From assembly GCA_964575185.1 (NCBI GenBank), contig CAZNPW010000004.1, positions 1 to 64,000 of the forward strand: a stretch of DNA of 64,000 nt, given 5' to 3'. Shown piece after piece: positions 48,200 through 56,861 of the stretch. Position 1 is the first letter of the stretch, and every line of letters starts with the position of its first letter. The position numbers and the translations under genes are program-made. This DNA comes from CAZNPW01 sp964575185 (lineage in GTDB: Bacteria; Pseudomonadota; Alphaproteobacteria; Rhodobacterales; Rhodobacteraceae). The notes beneath the pieces were generated by a model that had not been told where the DNA came from, ran no database searches, and saw only the letters and a program-made list of their open reading frames with translations.

Positions 48200-49411
48200 T
48201 CAGGCAACCGCGCGGGCAAGGGCGCAATGGGCCCAGAGGCTGGCCAGCGCCGCGACAAGATGGTCGATGTCGGCGTCCGAATGCAGCGGCCCGGGGGTGA
48301 AGCGCAGCCGTTCGGTCCCTTTCGGTACCGTGGGGTAGTTGATCGGCTGCACGTAGATGCCCCAGTCGCGCATCAGGATGTCGGCGATCATGCGGCATTT
48401 CACCGGGTCGCCGATCGGCACCGGGACGATGTGGCTGGCGTTCGGCATGTGCGGGATGCCGTGGCGGTCGAGCGCCGCGCGCAGCCGGGCGACGCGGGAC
48501 CGCTGCGCCATGCGTTCGGCGTCGGAGGTCTTGAGGTGCCGGATGCTCGCCGTCGCGGCGGCGGCGACGGCGGGGGGCAGCGCGGTGGTGAAGATGAAGC
48601 CGGAGGCGAAGCTGCGGATGAAGTCGCAGATGGCCGCCGTGCCCGTGATGTAGCCGCCGACGACGCCGAAGGCTTTCCCCAGCGTGCCCTCGATGATGTC
48701 GATGCGGTGCGCCAGCCCCTCGCGTTCGCTGACGCCGCCGCCGCGCGGGCCGTACATGCCGACCGCGTGGACCTCGTCGAGGTAGGTGAGCGCGCCGTGG
48801 GCTTCCGCGACCTCCACGATCTCGCGCATCGGGCAGATGTCGCCGTCCATCGAATAGACCGACTCGAAGGCCACGATCTTGGGCCGGTCGCCCGCGGCGT
48901 GCAGCTTGCGGTCGAGGTCGCGCCAGTCGTTGTGCCGCCAGATGACCTTGTCGGCGCGGGAGTGGCGGATGCCCTCGATCATGCTCGCGTGGTTCTTTTC
49001 GTCGGACAGGATCACCGCGTCGGGAATCCGCGCGCCGAGCGTGCCGAGCGCGGCCCAGTTCGAGACGTAGCCGGAGGTGAAGAGGAGCGCGCCCTCTTTC
49101 CCGTGCAGGTCGGCGAGTTCCTGCTCCAGCAGGATGTGGTGGTGGGCGTTGCCCGAGATGTTGCGGGTGCCGCCCGCGCCCGCGCCGCAGGCCTGCACCG
49201 TCTCGACCATCGCGGCGATCACGGCGGGGTGGTGGCCCATGCCGAGGTAGTCGTTCGAGCACCAGACGGTCACGTCGCCCTGCGACCCTTCGGCGTGGTT
49301 CGTCACGCGCGGGAAGTCGCCGCGCTTGCGGGTGAGGTGGGCGAAGGTGCGGTAGTTGCCTTCGCGCTTCAGCGCGTCGAGCTGGCCCTGGAAGATGGCG
49401 TCAAAGGTCAT
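48200..49411 (-). CDS. hemA: 5-aminolevulinate synthase
   Basis: A 403-residue PLP enzyme condensing glycine and succinyl-CoA to 5-aminolevulinate, the committed step for heme and bacteriochlorophyll. The signatures are VWCSNDYLGMGHHP, GAGAGGTRNISGNAHHHILLEQELADLH, SVYSMDGDICP, YLDEVHAVGMYGPRGGGV and IIEGTLGKAFGVVGGYI with the Schiff-base lysine near residue 248. Its start overlaps the end of puhE by 11 bp, so it is transcribed with the photosynthesis genes, tying precursor supply to pigment synthesis. The organism may carry a second isozyme elsewhere. Confidence 0.97.
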   Translation of the reverse strand: MTFDAIFQGQLDALKREGNYRTFAHLTRKRGDFPRVTNHAEGSQGDVTVWCSNDYLGMGHHPAVIAAMVETVQACGAGAGGTRNISGNAHHHILLEQELADLHGKEGALLFTSGYVSNWAALGTLGARIPDAVILSDEKNHASMIEGIRHSRADKVIWRHNDWRDLDRKLHAAGDRPKIVAFESVYSMDGDICPMREIVEVAEAHGALTYLDEVHAVGMYGPRGGGVSEREGLAHRIDIIEGTLGKAFGVVGGYITGTAAICDFIRSFASGFIFTTALPPAVAAAATASIRHLKTSDAERMAQRSRVARLRAALDRHGIPHMPNASHIVPVPIGDPVKCRMIADILMRDWGIYVQPINYPTVPKGTERLRFTPGPLHSDADIDHLVAALASLWAHCALARAVA

Positions 49412-50207
49412 GGGTCGGGCCTTTCGTCTGTGTGGCGGGCGCGGGAAGCATCCAGCGCCAGAGCTTCTGGTCGGGGAGGGGCAGCACCATGAACCAGTGT
49501 TCGAGGAGTGCGAGCGCGGTGAGTGCGGCGAGGAGAGCGTAGCCCGCGGCGGCCCCGCCCTGCGCGATGCCCGCGCGGTCGGCCCAGATCGCGGTCGCGA
49601 AGGACAGGCCGGTGACCGAGACGGGGAACATGAAGGTCAGGGGGGCCATGCGGAAGTGGCTCGGCAGGTGGCGCAGGGGGCGCGGGATGAACTCGGTATG
49701 GATGCGGGGGACGCCGAAGAAGAGGTTCAGCTTGGCCGAGATGCGCGCGAGGAAGAGCGTGGCGAAGGTGTAGAAGCCGAAGGGGTTCGCGGCCGTGGCG
49801 AGGCTGAGGCCGAGCGCGATGGCGGTCAGCGCGAGCAGCCCCTCGTGCCAGGCGATCGTGCCGAAGGCGCGGATGAAGCGTTCGGGCAGGCCGGTGCGCG
49901 GCGGGCAGGGATAGCGGTGCGGGCCGGTGACGATGCCCGACAGGAAGGCGAGCTCGATCCAGCCCCAGAGCGCGAGCGCCGACAGGAAGGCCGCGTAGAC
50001 CGCATGCGCGCCGCTGCCGTCGCGGGTGGCGTAGAGGCCCACGATACCGGCGGCGAGCAGCGGCGCGCCGAGGATGACGCTGCGGGCGTGGGCGGCCCCG
50101 CCGGCGTTGTCGGCGACGCGGACGCGCCAGAGGATCAGGCCGGTGGAGAACCACCACAGGATCAGCGCGGCGGCGGCGGCGGCCCAGGGGTTTTCGAGCA
50201 GGGTCAT
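49401..50207 (-). CDS. puhE: photosynthetic complex assembly protein PuhE
   Basis: A 268-residue membrane protein with about seven helices. Signatures include ENPWAAAAAALILWWFSTGLILW at the N-terminus, FGTIAWHEGLLALTAIALGL, FGFYTFATLFLARISAKLNLFFGVPRIHTEFIP, and HFRMAPLTFMFPVSVTGLSF, characteristic of PuhE (putative photosynthetic complex assembly protein 2). It affects reaction-centre and light-harvesting assembly and bacteriochlorophyll production. GAGGA precedes the ATG. It is placed between acsF and hemA, the standard Rhodobacter order, although a 253-bp gap with repeats separates it from acsF. Confidence 0.92.
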   Translation of the reverse strand: MTLLENPWAAAAAALILWWFSTGLILWRVRVADNAGGAAHARSVILGAPLLAAGIVGLYATRDGSGAHAVYAAFLSALALWGWIELAFLSGIVTGPHRYPCPPRTGLPERFIRAFGTIAWHEGLLALTAIALGLSLATAANPFGFYTFATLFLARISAKLNLFFGVPRIHTEFIPRPLRHLPSHFRMAPLTFMFPVSVTGLSFATAIWADRAGIAQGGAAAGYALLAALTALALLEHWFMVLPLPDQKLWRWMLPAPATQTKGPTHDL

Positions 50208-50224
50208 GGGGCGATCCTCGCCGA

Positions 50225-50347
50225 GGCCCTCTCCCCCGGTCCCTCTCCCAGGGGAGAGGGGAGGCGCGGTGCCGCCCGGCGCCGCGCCTGGGGGAAGGGG
50301 TTTGCGGCATCGCCCGCGCCCCCGGGAAAGGGGACGGGGGAGAGGGC
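50225..50347. repeat. CCCTCTCCCC dispersed repeats, inverted pair between acsF and puhE
   Basis: The left element (50225-50268) starts GGCCCTCTCCCCC and contains a perfect hairpin, CCCTCTCCC (50241-50249)/GGGAGAGGG (50252-50260). The right element (about 50305-50347) is a diverged copy in reverse orientation. The outer arms CCCTCTCCCCCG and GGGGGAGAGGG are complementary across the whole 120-bp unit. The same element occurs at 16011-16054. Confidence 0.75.
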
Positions 50348-50460
50348 GCGCGAGGTCATGCGCGGCGCCGTCCCTTGCGGGACGGCACCGCGCGGGCGGG
50401 GGGATCGCGCCCAATCCCCCCGTCCACCCCTGGCTTGCGCCGGGGTATGGTCACGTCCGG

Positions 50461-51561
50461 TCAATACGCGGGCTCCAGCCGGACCGAGGCCGGCGGGGTG
50501 CGGGGAATGACCGGGATGGTGTAGAGCCGCAGGAAGGCCGTCGCCGCGCGGGCCTTGGCCGCGAGGCCCTTGAGCCGCCCCGCGACCCCGCCCTGCCGCT
50601 GCGCGTCGTCCATCGCCACGAAGGCCGCGTTCATGGCGCGCAGCGCGGGGATCCAGCGCGGGTGGTCGATGTCGATCTCGACCGGGAAGACCTGCCGCGC
50701 GATGGCGGAGGTCTTGCGGAACACCTCCTGGTCGTACCAGTCGATGTCGACCCCGAGCGCCTGGTGGAAGCGCACGCGGGCGTGGTCGCGGACCCACATG
50801 GTGGAGTAGACGGCCACCAGGAAGAAGCGGATCCAGAGCTTTGCCTGCCAGCTTTCGGTGATCTTCGGGTCGGTCCGCATCAGGAGCGCGAAGGCCTCGC
50901 CGTGGCTGAACTCGTCGTTGCACCATTCGCGGAACCACTTGAAGATCGGGTGGAACCGCTGGTCGGGGTTCGCCTCGAGGTGGCGGAAGATGGTGATGTA
51001 GCGGGCGTAGCCGATCTTTTCCGACAGGTAGGTGGCGTAGTAGATGAACTTCGGCCGGAAGTAGGTGTATTTTTTGGCCTTGGTCAGGAAGCCGAGGTTC
51101 ACGGCGACCCCGGCCTCGCGCAGCGCGTCGTTGATGAAGCCCGCATGGCGCGCCTCGTCGCGGCTCATGTAGGAAAACAGCTCGCAGATGTCGGGGTTGT
51201 TGCCGCGGCGCTTCATCTCCTTGTAGAGGACGCAGCCCGAGAACTCGGCGGTGCAGGAGCTGACCAGGAAGTCGATGAACTCGGCGCGGAGGCCCGGCTC
51301 CATCCCATCCCAGTCGATGCGGTCCCAGTCGGCGGTCTTCTTGAAGTGGCCCTTGTTCGGGTCGGACTTCATGCGGGCGAGAAGGTGGTCCCAGTCGGCG
51401 CGCACCGGGGTCACGTCGATGCGGTCCATCTCGTCGAAGTCGGTGGTGTAGAAGCGCGGGTTCAGCAGCGTCGTCTCGGTCGCCATCGCAGTCGTGTCGA
51501 ACGACCCCGCGACATCGGCGTGGACTTCGGATGCGCTGTCGGGATGGGAATGCGCGTTCAT
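50461..51561 (-). CDS. acsF: Mg-protoporphyrin IX monomethyl ester oxidative cyclase (aerobic)
   Basis: A 366-residue diiron enzyme forming the fifth (isocyclic) ring of bacteriochlorophyll with oxygen. Ferritin-like diiron ligands appear in FLVSSCTAEFSGCVLYKEMKRR (Glu), MSRDEARHAGFINDAL (ExxH) and CNDEFSHGEAFALLMR (ExxH). LNPRFYTTDFDEMDRIDV is the typical N-terminus. Its presence shows the cell can make pigment with oxygen; the anaerobic cyclase bchE is not in the window. It overlaps the 98-residue orf upstream by 4 bp. Confidence 0.96.
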   Translation of the reverse strand: MNAHSHPDSASEVHADVAGSFDTTAMATETTLLNPRFYTTDFDEMDRIDVTPVRADWDHLLARMKSDPNKGHFKKTADWDRIDWDGMEPGLRAEFIDFLVSSCTAEFSGCVLYKEMKRRGNNPDICELFSYMSRDEARHAGFINDALREAGVAVNLGFLTKAKKYTYFRPKFIYYATYLSEKIGYARYITIFRHLEANPDQRFHPIFKWFREWCNDEFSHGEAFALLMRTDPKITESWQAKLWIRFFLVAVYSTMWVRDHARVRFHQALGVDIDWYDQEVFRKTSAIARQVFPVEIDIDHPRWIPALRAMNAAFVAMDDAQRQGGVAGRLKGLAAKARAATAFLRLYTIPVIPRTPPASVRLEPAY

Positions 51562-51854
51562 ACCCGGACCTCCTCGCTGAACGAGAACTCGCAGAGCTCC
51601 ATGAAGCCGAAGTCGCCGGTGGCGCGGGTCCAGAGGCGTTCGAGCGCCGAGGCGCGGGTGATGGTGGCGGTGCGGTCCTCGACCACCACCTCGCCGAAGC
51701 GGGCCACGATGGGGGCGCCGTGGACCAGCACCTCGTCGCCCGGGTTCACGACCGCGCCGTTGTTGAAGCGGACGTGGGCGTGGAGCGCCTCGAACCGGTG
51801 GCTGACCTCGACCGTGCAGGGCACGTCTTCTTTCCGTCTTGCGATGATGTTCAT
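51558..51854 (-). CDS. 98-residue orf of the puh operon
   Basis: A 98-residue soluble protein: MNIIARRKEDVPCTVEVSHRF, then LHAHVRFNNGAVVNPGDEVLVHGAPIVARFGEVVVEDRTATI (beta-rich), and LWTRATGDFGFMELCEFSFSEEVRV. It lies between puhC and acsF, with 4-bp overlaps on both sides, as an uncharacterised gene does in other Rhodobacter-type clusters. The ending resembles no enzyme I know. The tight coupling to acsF suggests a role with the cyclase or in complex assembly; this is inference. Confidence 0.85.
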   Translation of the reverse strand: MNIIARRKEDVPCTVEVSHRFEALHAHVRFNNGAVVNPGDEVLVHGAPIVARFGEVVVEDRTATITRASALERLWTRATGDFGFMELCEFSFSEEVRV

Positions 51855-52336
51855 GGTTGGGTTCCCTTCGTCTCTGCGGACGTGTCGTAGAGCCGTTCGA
51901 ATGCGGCCTTGTTGTCGCCGCCGAAGGCGTAGAGCTCGGCGGACCATCCCGTTTCCGGGTCTTCGACCGTGAACCGGCCGTTCGCGTATTTCACCAGGTT
52001 GACCGGCAGGAGCGGGTCGACCCCGTAGCGCTTGCGTTCGGTCGCCATGGCGTTCTGGATCACGGTGATGAAGCCGCCGCGGGCGAGGTCGAGCAGGACC
52101 GCGCCGTCGGGGGTGCGCACCGTGACGGCCTGGGCGTTCTTGCCGTCGAGGATGACCGCGCGCTGGCTGACGATCGCCGCCGGTGCCGGCACGCCGACGC
52201 GCGGGCGGTCGGTGACGACGGCGTAGGTCGTGAGCGCGAGCGACACGAGGACCAGCGCGAGCATCCCGCGCAGGAGCGCCTTGGGGATCATCTCCCGGTC
52301 GCGGTTGTAGAAGGCGCGTTCTTCGCGGAAGGACAT
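51851..52336 (-). CDS. puhC: photosynthetic complex assembly protein PuhC
   Basis: A 161-residue protein with one N-terminal transmembrane helix (LLRGMLALVLVSLALTTYAVV, about residues 22-42) and a periplasmic domain containing SQRAVILDGKNAQAVTVRTPDGAVLLDLARGGFITVIQNAMATERKRYGV and DPETGWSAELYAFGGDNKAAFERL. These match PuhC, which helps assemble the reaction centre-LH1 core. It overlaps the downstream 98-residue orf by 4 bp and lies 9 bp after puhB. Confidence 0.93.
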   Translation of the reverse strand: MSFREERAFYNRDREMIPKALLRGMLALVLVSLALTTYAVVTDRPRVGVPAPAAIVSQRAVILDGKNAQAVTVRTPDGAVLLDLARGGFITVIQNAMATERKRYGVDPLLPVNLVKYANGRFTVEDPETGWSAELYAFGGDNKAAFERLYDTSAETKGTQP

Positions 52337-52345
52337 CGGGGCCTC

Positions 52346-53005
52346 CTATTCGGCTGCGACCAGCGCGTCGGGCGCGCGGGCGAGGACGGGCTGGGCGAGG
52401 CGGGTCTCGGCGGCGTCGGCCATCAGGCGCGCGACATGGGCCGCGTCGGGGATGCAGCGCAGCGCGGGCTGGGTGCGGGCGGTCCAGGGGCGGACGTGGG
52501 GCCACATGACGAACCAGCCGATCCGCGTCTCGGGCACGATCTCGAGCGCGATGGTGCCGGTCGCCCCGTGGTCGTCGAGCCGCGCCGTGACGATCTGGCG
52601 GTAGGGCAGGTTGAAGGTGACCGACAGCGCCGCGCCGACGCGCATCACCACGCGGGCGGTCGTGACGGTGTAGATGGCCGCCTTGGCCTGCGCCCAGGCG
52701 AGCGCCGACAGCACGGCCACCCCCAGCACCCCCAGCCCCACGTAGGGCAGTCCGTAGGCGAGCACGCCGCGGGGCCCGTCGGTGTCGTAGCCGACGGTCG
52801 CCCGCCAGACCACGACCACCGCGAAGTAGGCGGCAACCCAGCGCGTCGCATAGGCGTCCCGCGCGAGCGCGCGCCAGTCGGGGCGGCCCTGCCACAGGAT
52901 CTCCTCGCCTGCGGGCAGGCGGGCGGGCAGGCCCGGCACGGGTTCGAAGTTGAAGTCGTCGTCGTCGGTCGTGAGGCGCGGGGCCTTGGTCTTCGGGCTC
53001 GTCAT
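52346..53005 (-). CDS. puhB: photosynthetic complex assembly protein PuhB
   Basis: A 219-residue membrane protein with two to three helices. The N-terminal FEPVPGLPARLPAGEEILWQGRPDWRALARDAYATRWVAAYF is the PuhB signature, followed by a PH-like domain (YTVTTARVVMRVGAALSVTFNLPYRQI). PuhB is needed for efficient reaction-centre assembly. I start at the ATG at 53005 (MTSPKTKAPRL) because TGAGGTT precedes it; a second ATG four codons upstream is possible. It follows puhA after 61 bp. Confidence 0.93.
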   Translation of the reverse strand: MTSPKTKAPRLTTDDDDFNFEPVPGLPARLPAGEEILWQGRPDWRALARDAYATRWVAAYFAVVVVWRATVGYDTDGPRGVLAYGLPYVGLGVLGVAVLSALAWAQAKAAIYTVTTARVVMRVGAALSVTFNLPYRQIVTARLDDHGATGTIALEIVPETRIGWFVMWPHVRPWTARTQPALRCIPDAAHVARLMADAAETRLAQPVLARAPDALVAAE

Positions 53006-53066
53006 GGCGAACCTCATCCGTCATCCGGGGTGGGACGGGCGGGCCGGGCGCGGCCCGCCCCTGCCG

Positions 53067-53840
53067 TCAGGACAGCCGCCTGGCGCGCGGCGTGGTGTCG
53101 AAGAGCCACCCGCCCGCGACATAGGCGCTGATCTTGTCTTCCTCGAGCTTGGTCACGGTGGTGCCCGATCTCGTCTGCGGGATGCCCGCGAAGCGCGCCG
53201 AGGTCAGCGCCCGCACGGTCACGGCCTTTTCCTGGATCTTGGCCAGGGTCAGGGGCACGAGCCGCTTGCCCGCCGCACCCATGTCGACCTCGAGGTAGCG
53301 GACGAGCTGTTCGGAGGCGTCCACCCACATGTCGCTGACGCGGCCGACGATGGCGAAGTCGCCCGCCTGCACCGGCAGCCCGCGCGGGTCGCGCCCGGCG
53401 CTGACCGAATAGCCCGAAAGCTGCGCCATCGGCACGATCTTGGCGTGGCCGTGGCCGTCGAGTTCGGGCTCGTCGCGGCGCGGCGCCCAGGCGGCGGGGC
53501 CGACGCCGTCGGCCAGCCCGTCGCCCGTCGGCGCATGGGGAAAGCCTTCGCTGACCGCGGTGCGGGCGAGCGCAAGGTTGGTCCGGCGGTGCGACTCCTC
53601 GTGGCCGAGCGAGGGCACGGTGACCTCGCCGTGGCTGAAGGGCAGCCGGAAGGTCTTGGGCTTGGGCAGCGGGAACGGCCCCTGGTTCGGCGCGACCTTG
53701 CCGTCCTCGGTTTCCAGCGGGTAGCCTTCGCGCATGTTTTCGGTCTGCAGGTAGAAGATCAGCAGCGCGAAGAAGATCCAGAAGGACCAGATCGCCGCCG
53801 AGGCCAGGTCGAAGTTGCCGAAGAATTGCGTTCCAAGCAT
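53067..53840 (-). CDS. puhA: photosynthetic reaction centre H subunit
   Basis: A 257-residue protein. A single N-terminal transmembrane helix (FDLASAAIWSFWIFFALLIFYLQ, about residues 10-32) is followed by ENMREGYPLE and the cytoplasmic beta-rich PRC domain: VPMAQLSGYSVSAGRDPRGLPVQAGDFAIVGRVSDMWVDASEQLVRYLEVDM. SARFAGIPQTRSGTTVTKLEEDKISAYVAGG ends the domain. The H subunit caps the L/M dimer and guides proton delivery to QB. The gene starts 13 bp after lhaA, so its own promoter, if any, lies inside lhaA. Confidence 0.97.
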   Translation of the reverse strand: MLGTQFFGNFDLASAAIWSFWIFFALLIFYLQTENMREGYPLETEDGKVAPNQGPFPLPKPKTFRLPFSHGEVTVPSLGHEESHRRTNLALARTAVSEGFPHAPTGDGLADGVGPAAWAPRRDEPELDGHGHAKIVPMAQLSGYSVSAGRDPRGLPVQAGDFAIVGRVSDMWVDASEQLVRYLEVDMGAAGKRLVPLTLAKIQEKAVTVRALTSARFAGIPQTRSGTTVTKLEEDKISAYVAGGWLFDTTPRARRLS

Positions 53841-53853
53841 GTCTTGGTCCTCC

Positions 53854-55281
53854 TTAGGTCGGGAACTCGGGCAGGGAGAAGCCCTGTCCGACGGGGGGTT
53901 GGCTGGTCAGGATCGAGACCTTCACGAGCGGGCCGAGCGCGACCAGGGTCGCAAAAAGCAGCGCGATTTCCGTGTGGTAGACGACGCTGTAGGGCAGGGC
54001 CGCGGCAAAGCCGTGGCCGGAGCCGCCGATCCACAGCGCCACGCCGTCGCGGATGAAGCCGCCGGCGAAGATGGCGACGCCCATGGCGGTGGCCTGCGCC
54101 GCGCCCCAGGCGCCGAGCGCGATGCCCGCGCCGAGCGAGCCTGCGCGGGGCAGGGTCATCGCGGCGGTCAGGGTCGAGACGGCGAAGAGCCCGCCGCCGA
54201 GGCCGATCAGGTAGGCCCCGGTGAAGAACAGGCCGGGCGACTGCATCGCCCCCGCGAAGACCACGGCGGAGAAGGCGGCGATCCCGACCAGCAGCCCCCG
54301 CGCGGCCATCCGCGCCCAGTCGAGCCCGCGCATCAGCCAGCGGCTGGCCAGCACGAAGCCGCAGAGCGAGCCGACCGCGATCGAGGCGGTCAGCCACGTC
54401 GTCTGGGCGACCGACAGCCCGAGGATCTGCCCGCCGTAGGGTTCGAGCAGCACGTCCTGCATGGCGAAGCCGAGCGTGCCGAGCGCCACCACGGCCAGGA
54501 GCCGCCCGACGGTGCCCGCGGCCATCAGGTCGGCCCAGGCGGCGGCGAAGGGCACGCGGGGGGCCTCGCGTTCGGCGCGCGACATGGGCCGCACCTTCTC
54601 CTGCCGCCAGAGCGCGACGAGGTTCATCACCAGCGTCAGGAGCGCGGCCCCCTGCACGACGCGGATCAGCGCGAGCGCGGTGAAGTCGGTCAGCAGGTAG
54701 CCGATGACCAGCGCCGAGACCGCCATGCCGAGCAGGTTCATGACGTAGAGCGCCGCCACCACCTTGGGCCGCACCGCCTCGGGCGCGCGGTCGCAGGCGA
54801 GCGCCAGGCCCGCGGTCTGGCCCATGTGCATGCCGATGCCGACCATCAGGAAGGCGAGCGAGGCCAGGACCTCGCCCGCCCAGGGCGGCCCGACGGTCTG
54901 GTCGCCCGACAGCACGATCAGCGCGAAGGGCATGATGGCGAGGCCCCCCATCTGCCAGAGGCTGCCGAACCACAGGTAGGGGATGCGCTTCCAGCCGATG
55001 GCCGAGCGGTAGGTGTCCGACCGGTAGCCGAGGATCGCGCGGAAGGGTGCCACCAGGACGGGGATCGCGATCATCGCGGCGACGACCATGGCCGGGACCG
55101 ACAGTTCGACGATCATCACCCGGTTCAGCGTGCCGACGAGCAGCACCTGCGCCATGCCGACGCTGACCTGGAAGAGGCCGAGGCGGACGAGCTGCCCCCA
55201 GGGCAGGTCGTCGCTGACCGCGCCGGAGAAGGGCAGCATGTGCGGCGGCACGCGCATCAGGTGCTTCCGGCGGAAGATCAT
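53854..55281 (-). CDS. lhaA: light-harvesting 1 assembly protein LhaA (PucC family)
   Basis: A 475-residue transporter-like protein with about twelve helices, in the PucC/LhaA branch of the major facilitator superfamily. Signatures include LPWGQLVRLGLFQVSVGMAQVLLVGTLNRVMIVEL, FRAILGYRSDTYRSAIGWKRIPYLWFGSLWQMGG and GFAMQDVLLEPYGGQILGLSVAQTTWLTA. It assists LH1 assembly, possibly by delivering bacteriochlorophyll. It overlaps bchM by 4 bp and lies directly upstream of puhA, its normal partner gene. Confidence 0.95.
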   Translation of the reverse strand: MIFRRKHLMRVPPHMLPFSGAVSDDLPWGQLVRLGLFQVSVGMAQVLLVGTLNRVMIVELSVPAMVVAAMIAIPVLVAPFRAILGYRSDTYRSAIGWKRIPYLWFGSLWQMGGLAIMPFALIVLSGDQTVGPPWAGEVLASLAFLMVGIGMHMGQTAGLALACDRAPEAVRPKVVAALYVMNLLGMAVSALVIGYLLTDFTALALIRVVQGAALLTLVMNLVALWRQEKVRPMSRAEREAPRVPFAAAWADLMAAGTVGRLLAVVALGTLGFAMQDVLLEPYGGQILGLSVAQTTWLTASIAVGSLCGFVLASRWLMRGLDWARMAARGLLVGIAAFSAVVFAGAMQSPGLFFTGAYLIGLGGGLFAVSTLTAAMTLPRAGSLGAGIALGAWGAAQATAMGVAIFAGGFIRDGVALWIGGSGHGFAAALPYSVVYHTEIALLFATLVALGPLVKVSILTSQPPVGQGFSLPEFPT

Positions 55282-55955
55282 GGCCGCGCCTCCATCGCCT
55301 GGCTGTGGTAGAAGCCCGCACTCACCCGCCCGCGCTCGCGCAGCCGCCAGCGGCAGCCGGTGTCGCGCAGCGCCTGCGCGATGGCGGCGGGGGTGTGGGG
55401 GACGATGGCGGGCGAGCGGTCGCCGCGCGGCAGGAGCCTGCCCGCCAGGTGCATGGCCGACAGGAGCGGCGTCTTCGGCGCGATGGTGAAGAGCATCGCC
55501 CGGTCGACCCGCGGCAGCAGGTGCCCCAGCGCGGCGGCGATGTCGGGCGCGCGGTAGTGGATCAGGCTGTCCATCGCCACGACGAAGTCGTAGCGGCCGA
55601 GGCCCGGGTCGAGCATGTCGCCGGCCACCCAGTCGATGCGCAGCCCGGCAGGGGCGCGGTCGGCCGCGACCTTCAGCGTCGCGGGCGACAGGTCCACCCC
55701 CGTCACCCGCGCGCCGCGCAGCGCCAGCGCCACCGACAGGGGCCCGGTGCCGCAGCCCGCGTCGAGCACGCGCGCCCCCCGCAGGTCGGCAGGCAGCGCG
55801 GCGAGCAGCGCCTCGCGCATCCGGTCGCGCCCCGCGCGCACCGTCGCGCGGATGCGGCTGACGGGGGCGTCGGAGGTCAGCCGCTCCCACGCCTGCGCCG
55901 CGGTGCGGTCGAAGTAGGTGCTCAGCCGGTCGCGGGTGGCGGTGTAGCTGTCCAT
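55278..55955 (-). CDS. bchM: Mg-protoporphyrin IX O-methyltransferase
   Basis: A 225-residue SAM methyltransferase making Mg-protoporphyrin IX monomethyl ester, the AcsF substrate. The N-terminus YTATRDRLSTYFDRTAAQAWERLTSDAPVSRIRATVRAGRDRM is typical of BchM. The SAM site is ARVLDAGCGTGPLSVALALRGARVTGVDLSP (about residues 62-92), and VVAMDSLIHY is the post-motif II region. Its start shares a base with the bchL stop, and its end overlaps lhaA, so the three are tightly coupled. Confidence 0.96.
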   Translation of the reverse strand: MDSYTATRDRLSTYFDRTAAQAWERLTSDAPVSRIRATVRAGRDRMREALLAALPADLRGARVLDAGCGTGPLSVALALRGARVTGVDLSPATLKVAADRAPAGLRIDWVAGDMLDPGLGRYDFVVAMDSLIHYRAPDIAAALGHLLPRVDRAMLFTIAPKTPLLSAMHLAGRLLPRGDRSPAIVPHTPAAIAQALRDTGCRWRLRERGRVSAGFYHSQAMEARP

Positions 55956-56854
55956 CAGTCGAACCCCAGCAGCTCGAAGATCTCGCGGTCGGGCAGGGGG
56001 GCCGGGGTCGCCTCGGGCAGGGTCACGCTGTCCAGAAGCGCCTGGGCGAGCCGCAGGTATTCGGCCCGCGCCAGCAGGATGTCGTCCTCGTCCGGCATCT
56101 CGAAGAGGGTCTTCTTCTTCAGGCGGCTCCGGCGGATCGCGTCGATGTCGGGCATGTGGGCGAGGCGGGCGAAGCCGACCTTGTCGCAGTAGCGGTCGAC
56201 CTCGTTGGTCTCGCGGCTCCGGTTGGCGACGCAGCCCGCAAGGCGGACCTTGTAGTTGCCCGACTTCGCCTGCACCGCGGCGATGATGCGGTTCATCGCG
56301 TAGATCGAATCGAAGTCGTTGGCGGTGACGATCAGCGCCCGGTCGGCGTGCTGAAGGGGTGCCGCGAAGCCGCCGCAGACGACGTCGCCCAGGACGTCGA
56401 AGATCACCACGTCGGTGTCTTCCAGCATGTGGTGCTGCTTCAGGAGCTTCACCGTCTGGCCCACGACATAGCCGCCGCAGCCGGTGCCTGCGGGCGGGCC
56501 CCCGGCCTCGACGCACATCACGCCGCCGTAGCCCGTGGTCACGAAATCCTCGGGCCGCAGTTCTTCCGCGTGGAAGTCCACCTCCTTCAGGATGTCGATG
56601 ACGGTCGGTTGCAGCCGGCCGGTCAGGGTGAAGGTCGAATCGTGCTTGGGGTCGCAGCCGATCTGCAGCACGCGCTTGCCCATCGTGGCGAAGGCGGCGG
56701 AGAGGTTCGAGCTGGTCGTGGACTTGCCGATCCCGCCCTTGCCGTAGACGGAAAAGACCTTGGCCCCGTCGATCTTCTGCGCCGGGTCCAGATGGACCTG
56801 CAGCGAGCCTTCGCCGTCCAGGCCCCGCAGGCTGGGGATCTCGTCACGCGGCAT
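55955..56854 (-). CDS. bchL: dark protochlorophyllide reductase ATPase subunit BchL
   Basis: A 299-residue NifH-like ATPase. The P-loop is VYGKGGIGKSTTSSNLS (about residue 38). The 4Fe-4S ligands are in GVMCVEAGGPPAGTGCGG and GDVVCGGFAAPL. It passes electrons to BchNB for dark reduction of protochlorophyllide. Its ribosome binding site, AAGAGAGGCAG, is the purine tail of composite repeat copy 8 lying in the bchH-bchL gap, so the repeat contributes directly to its translation. Confidence 0.97.
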   Translation of the reverse strand: MPRDEIPSLRGLDGEGSLQVHLDPAQKIDGAKVFSVYGKGGIGKSTTSSNLSAAFATMGKRVLQIGCDPKHDSTFTLTGRLQPTVIDILKEVDFHAEELRPEDFVTTGYGGVMCVEAGGPPAGTGCGGYVVGQTVKLLKQHHMLEDTDVVIFDVLGDVVCGGFAAPLQHADRALIVTANDFDSIYAMNRIIAAVQAKSGNYKVRLAGCVANRSRETNEVDRYCDKVGFARLAHMPDIDAIRRSRLKKKTLFEMPDEDDILLARAEYLRLAQALLDSVTLPEATPAPLPDREIFELLGFD

Positions 56855-56861
56855 CGGTCTG

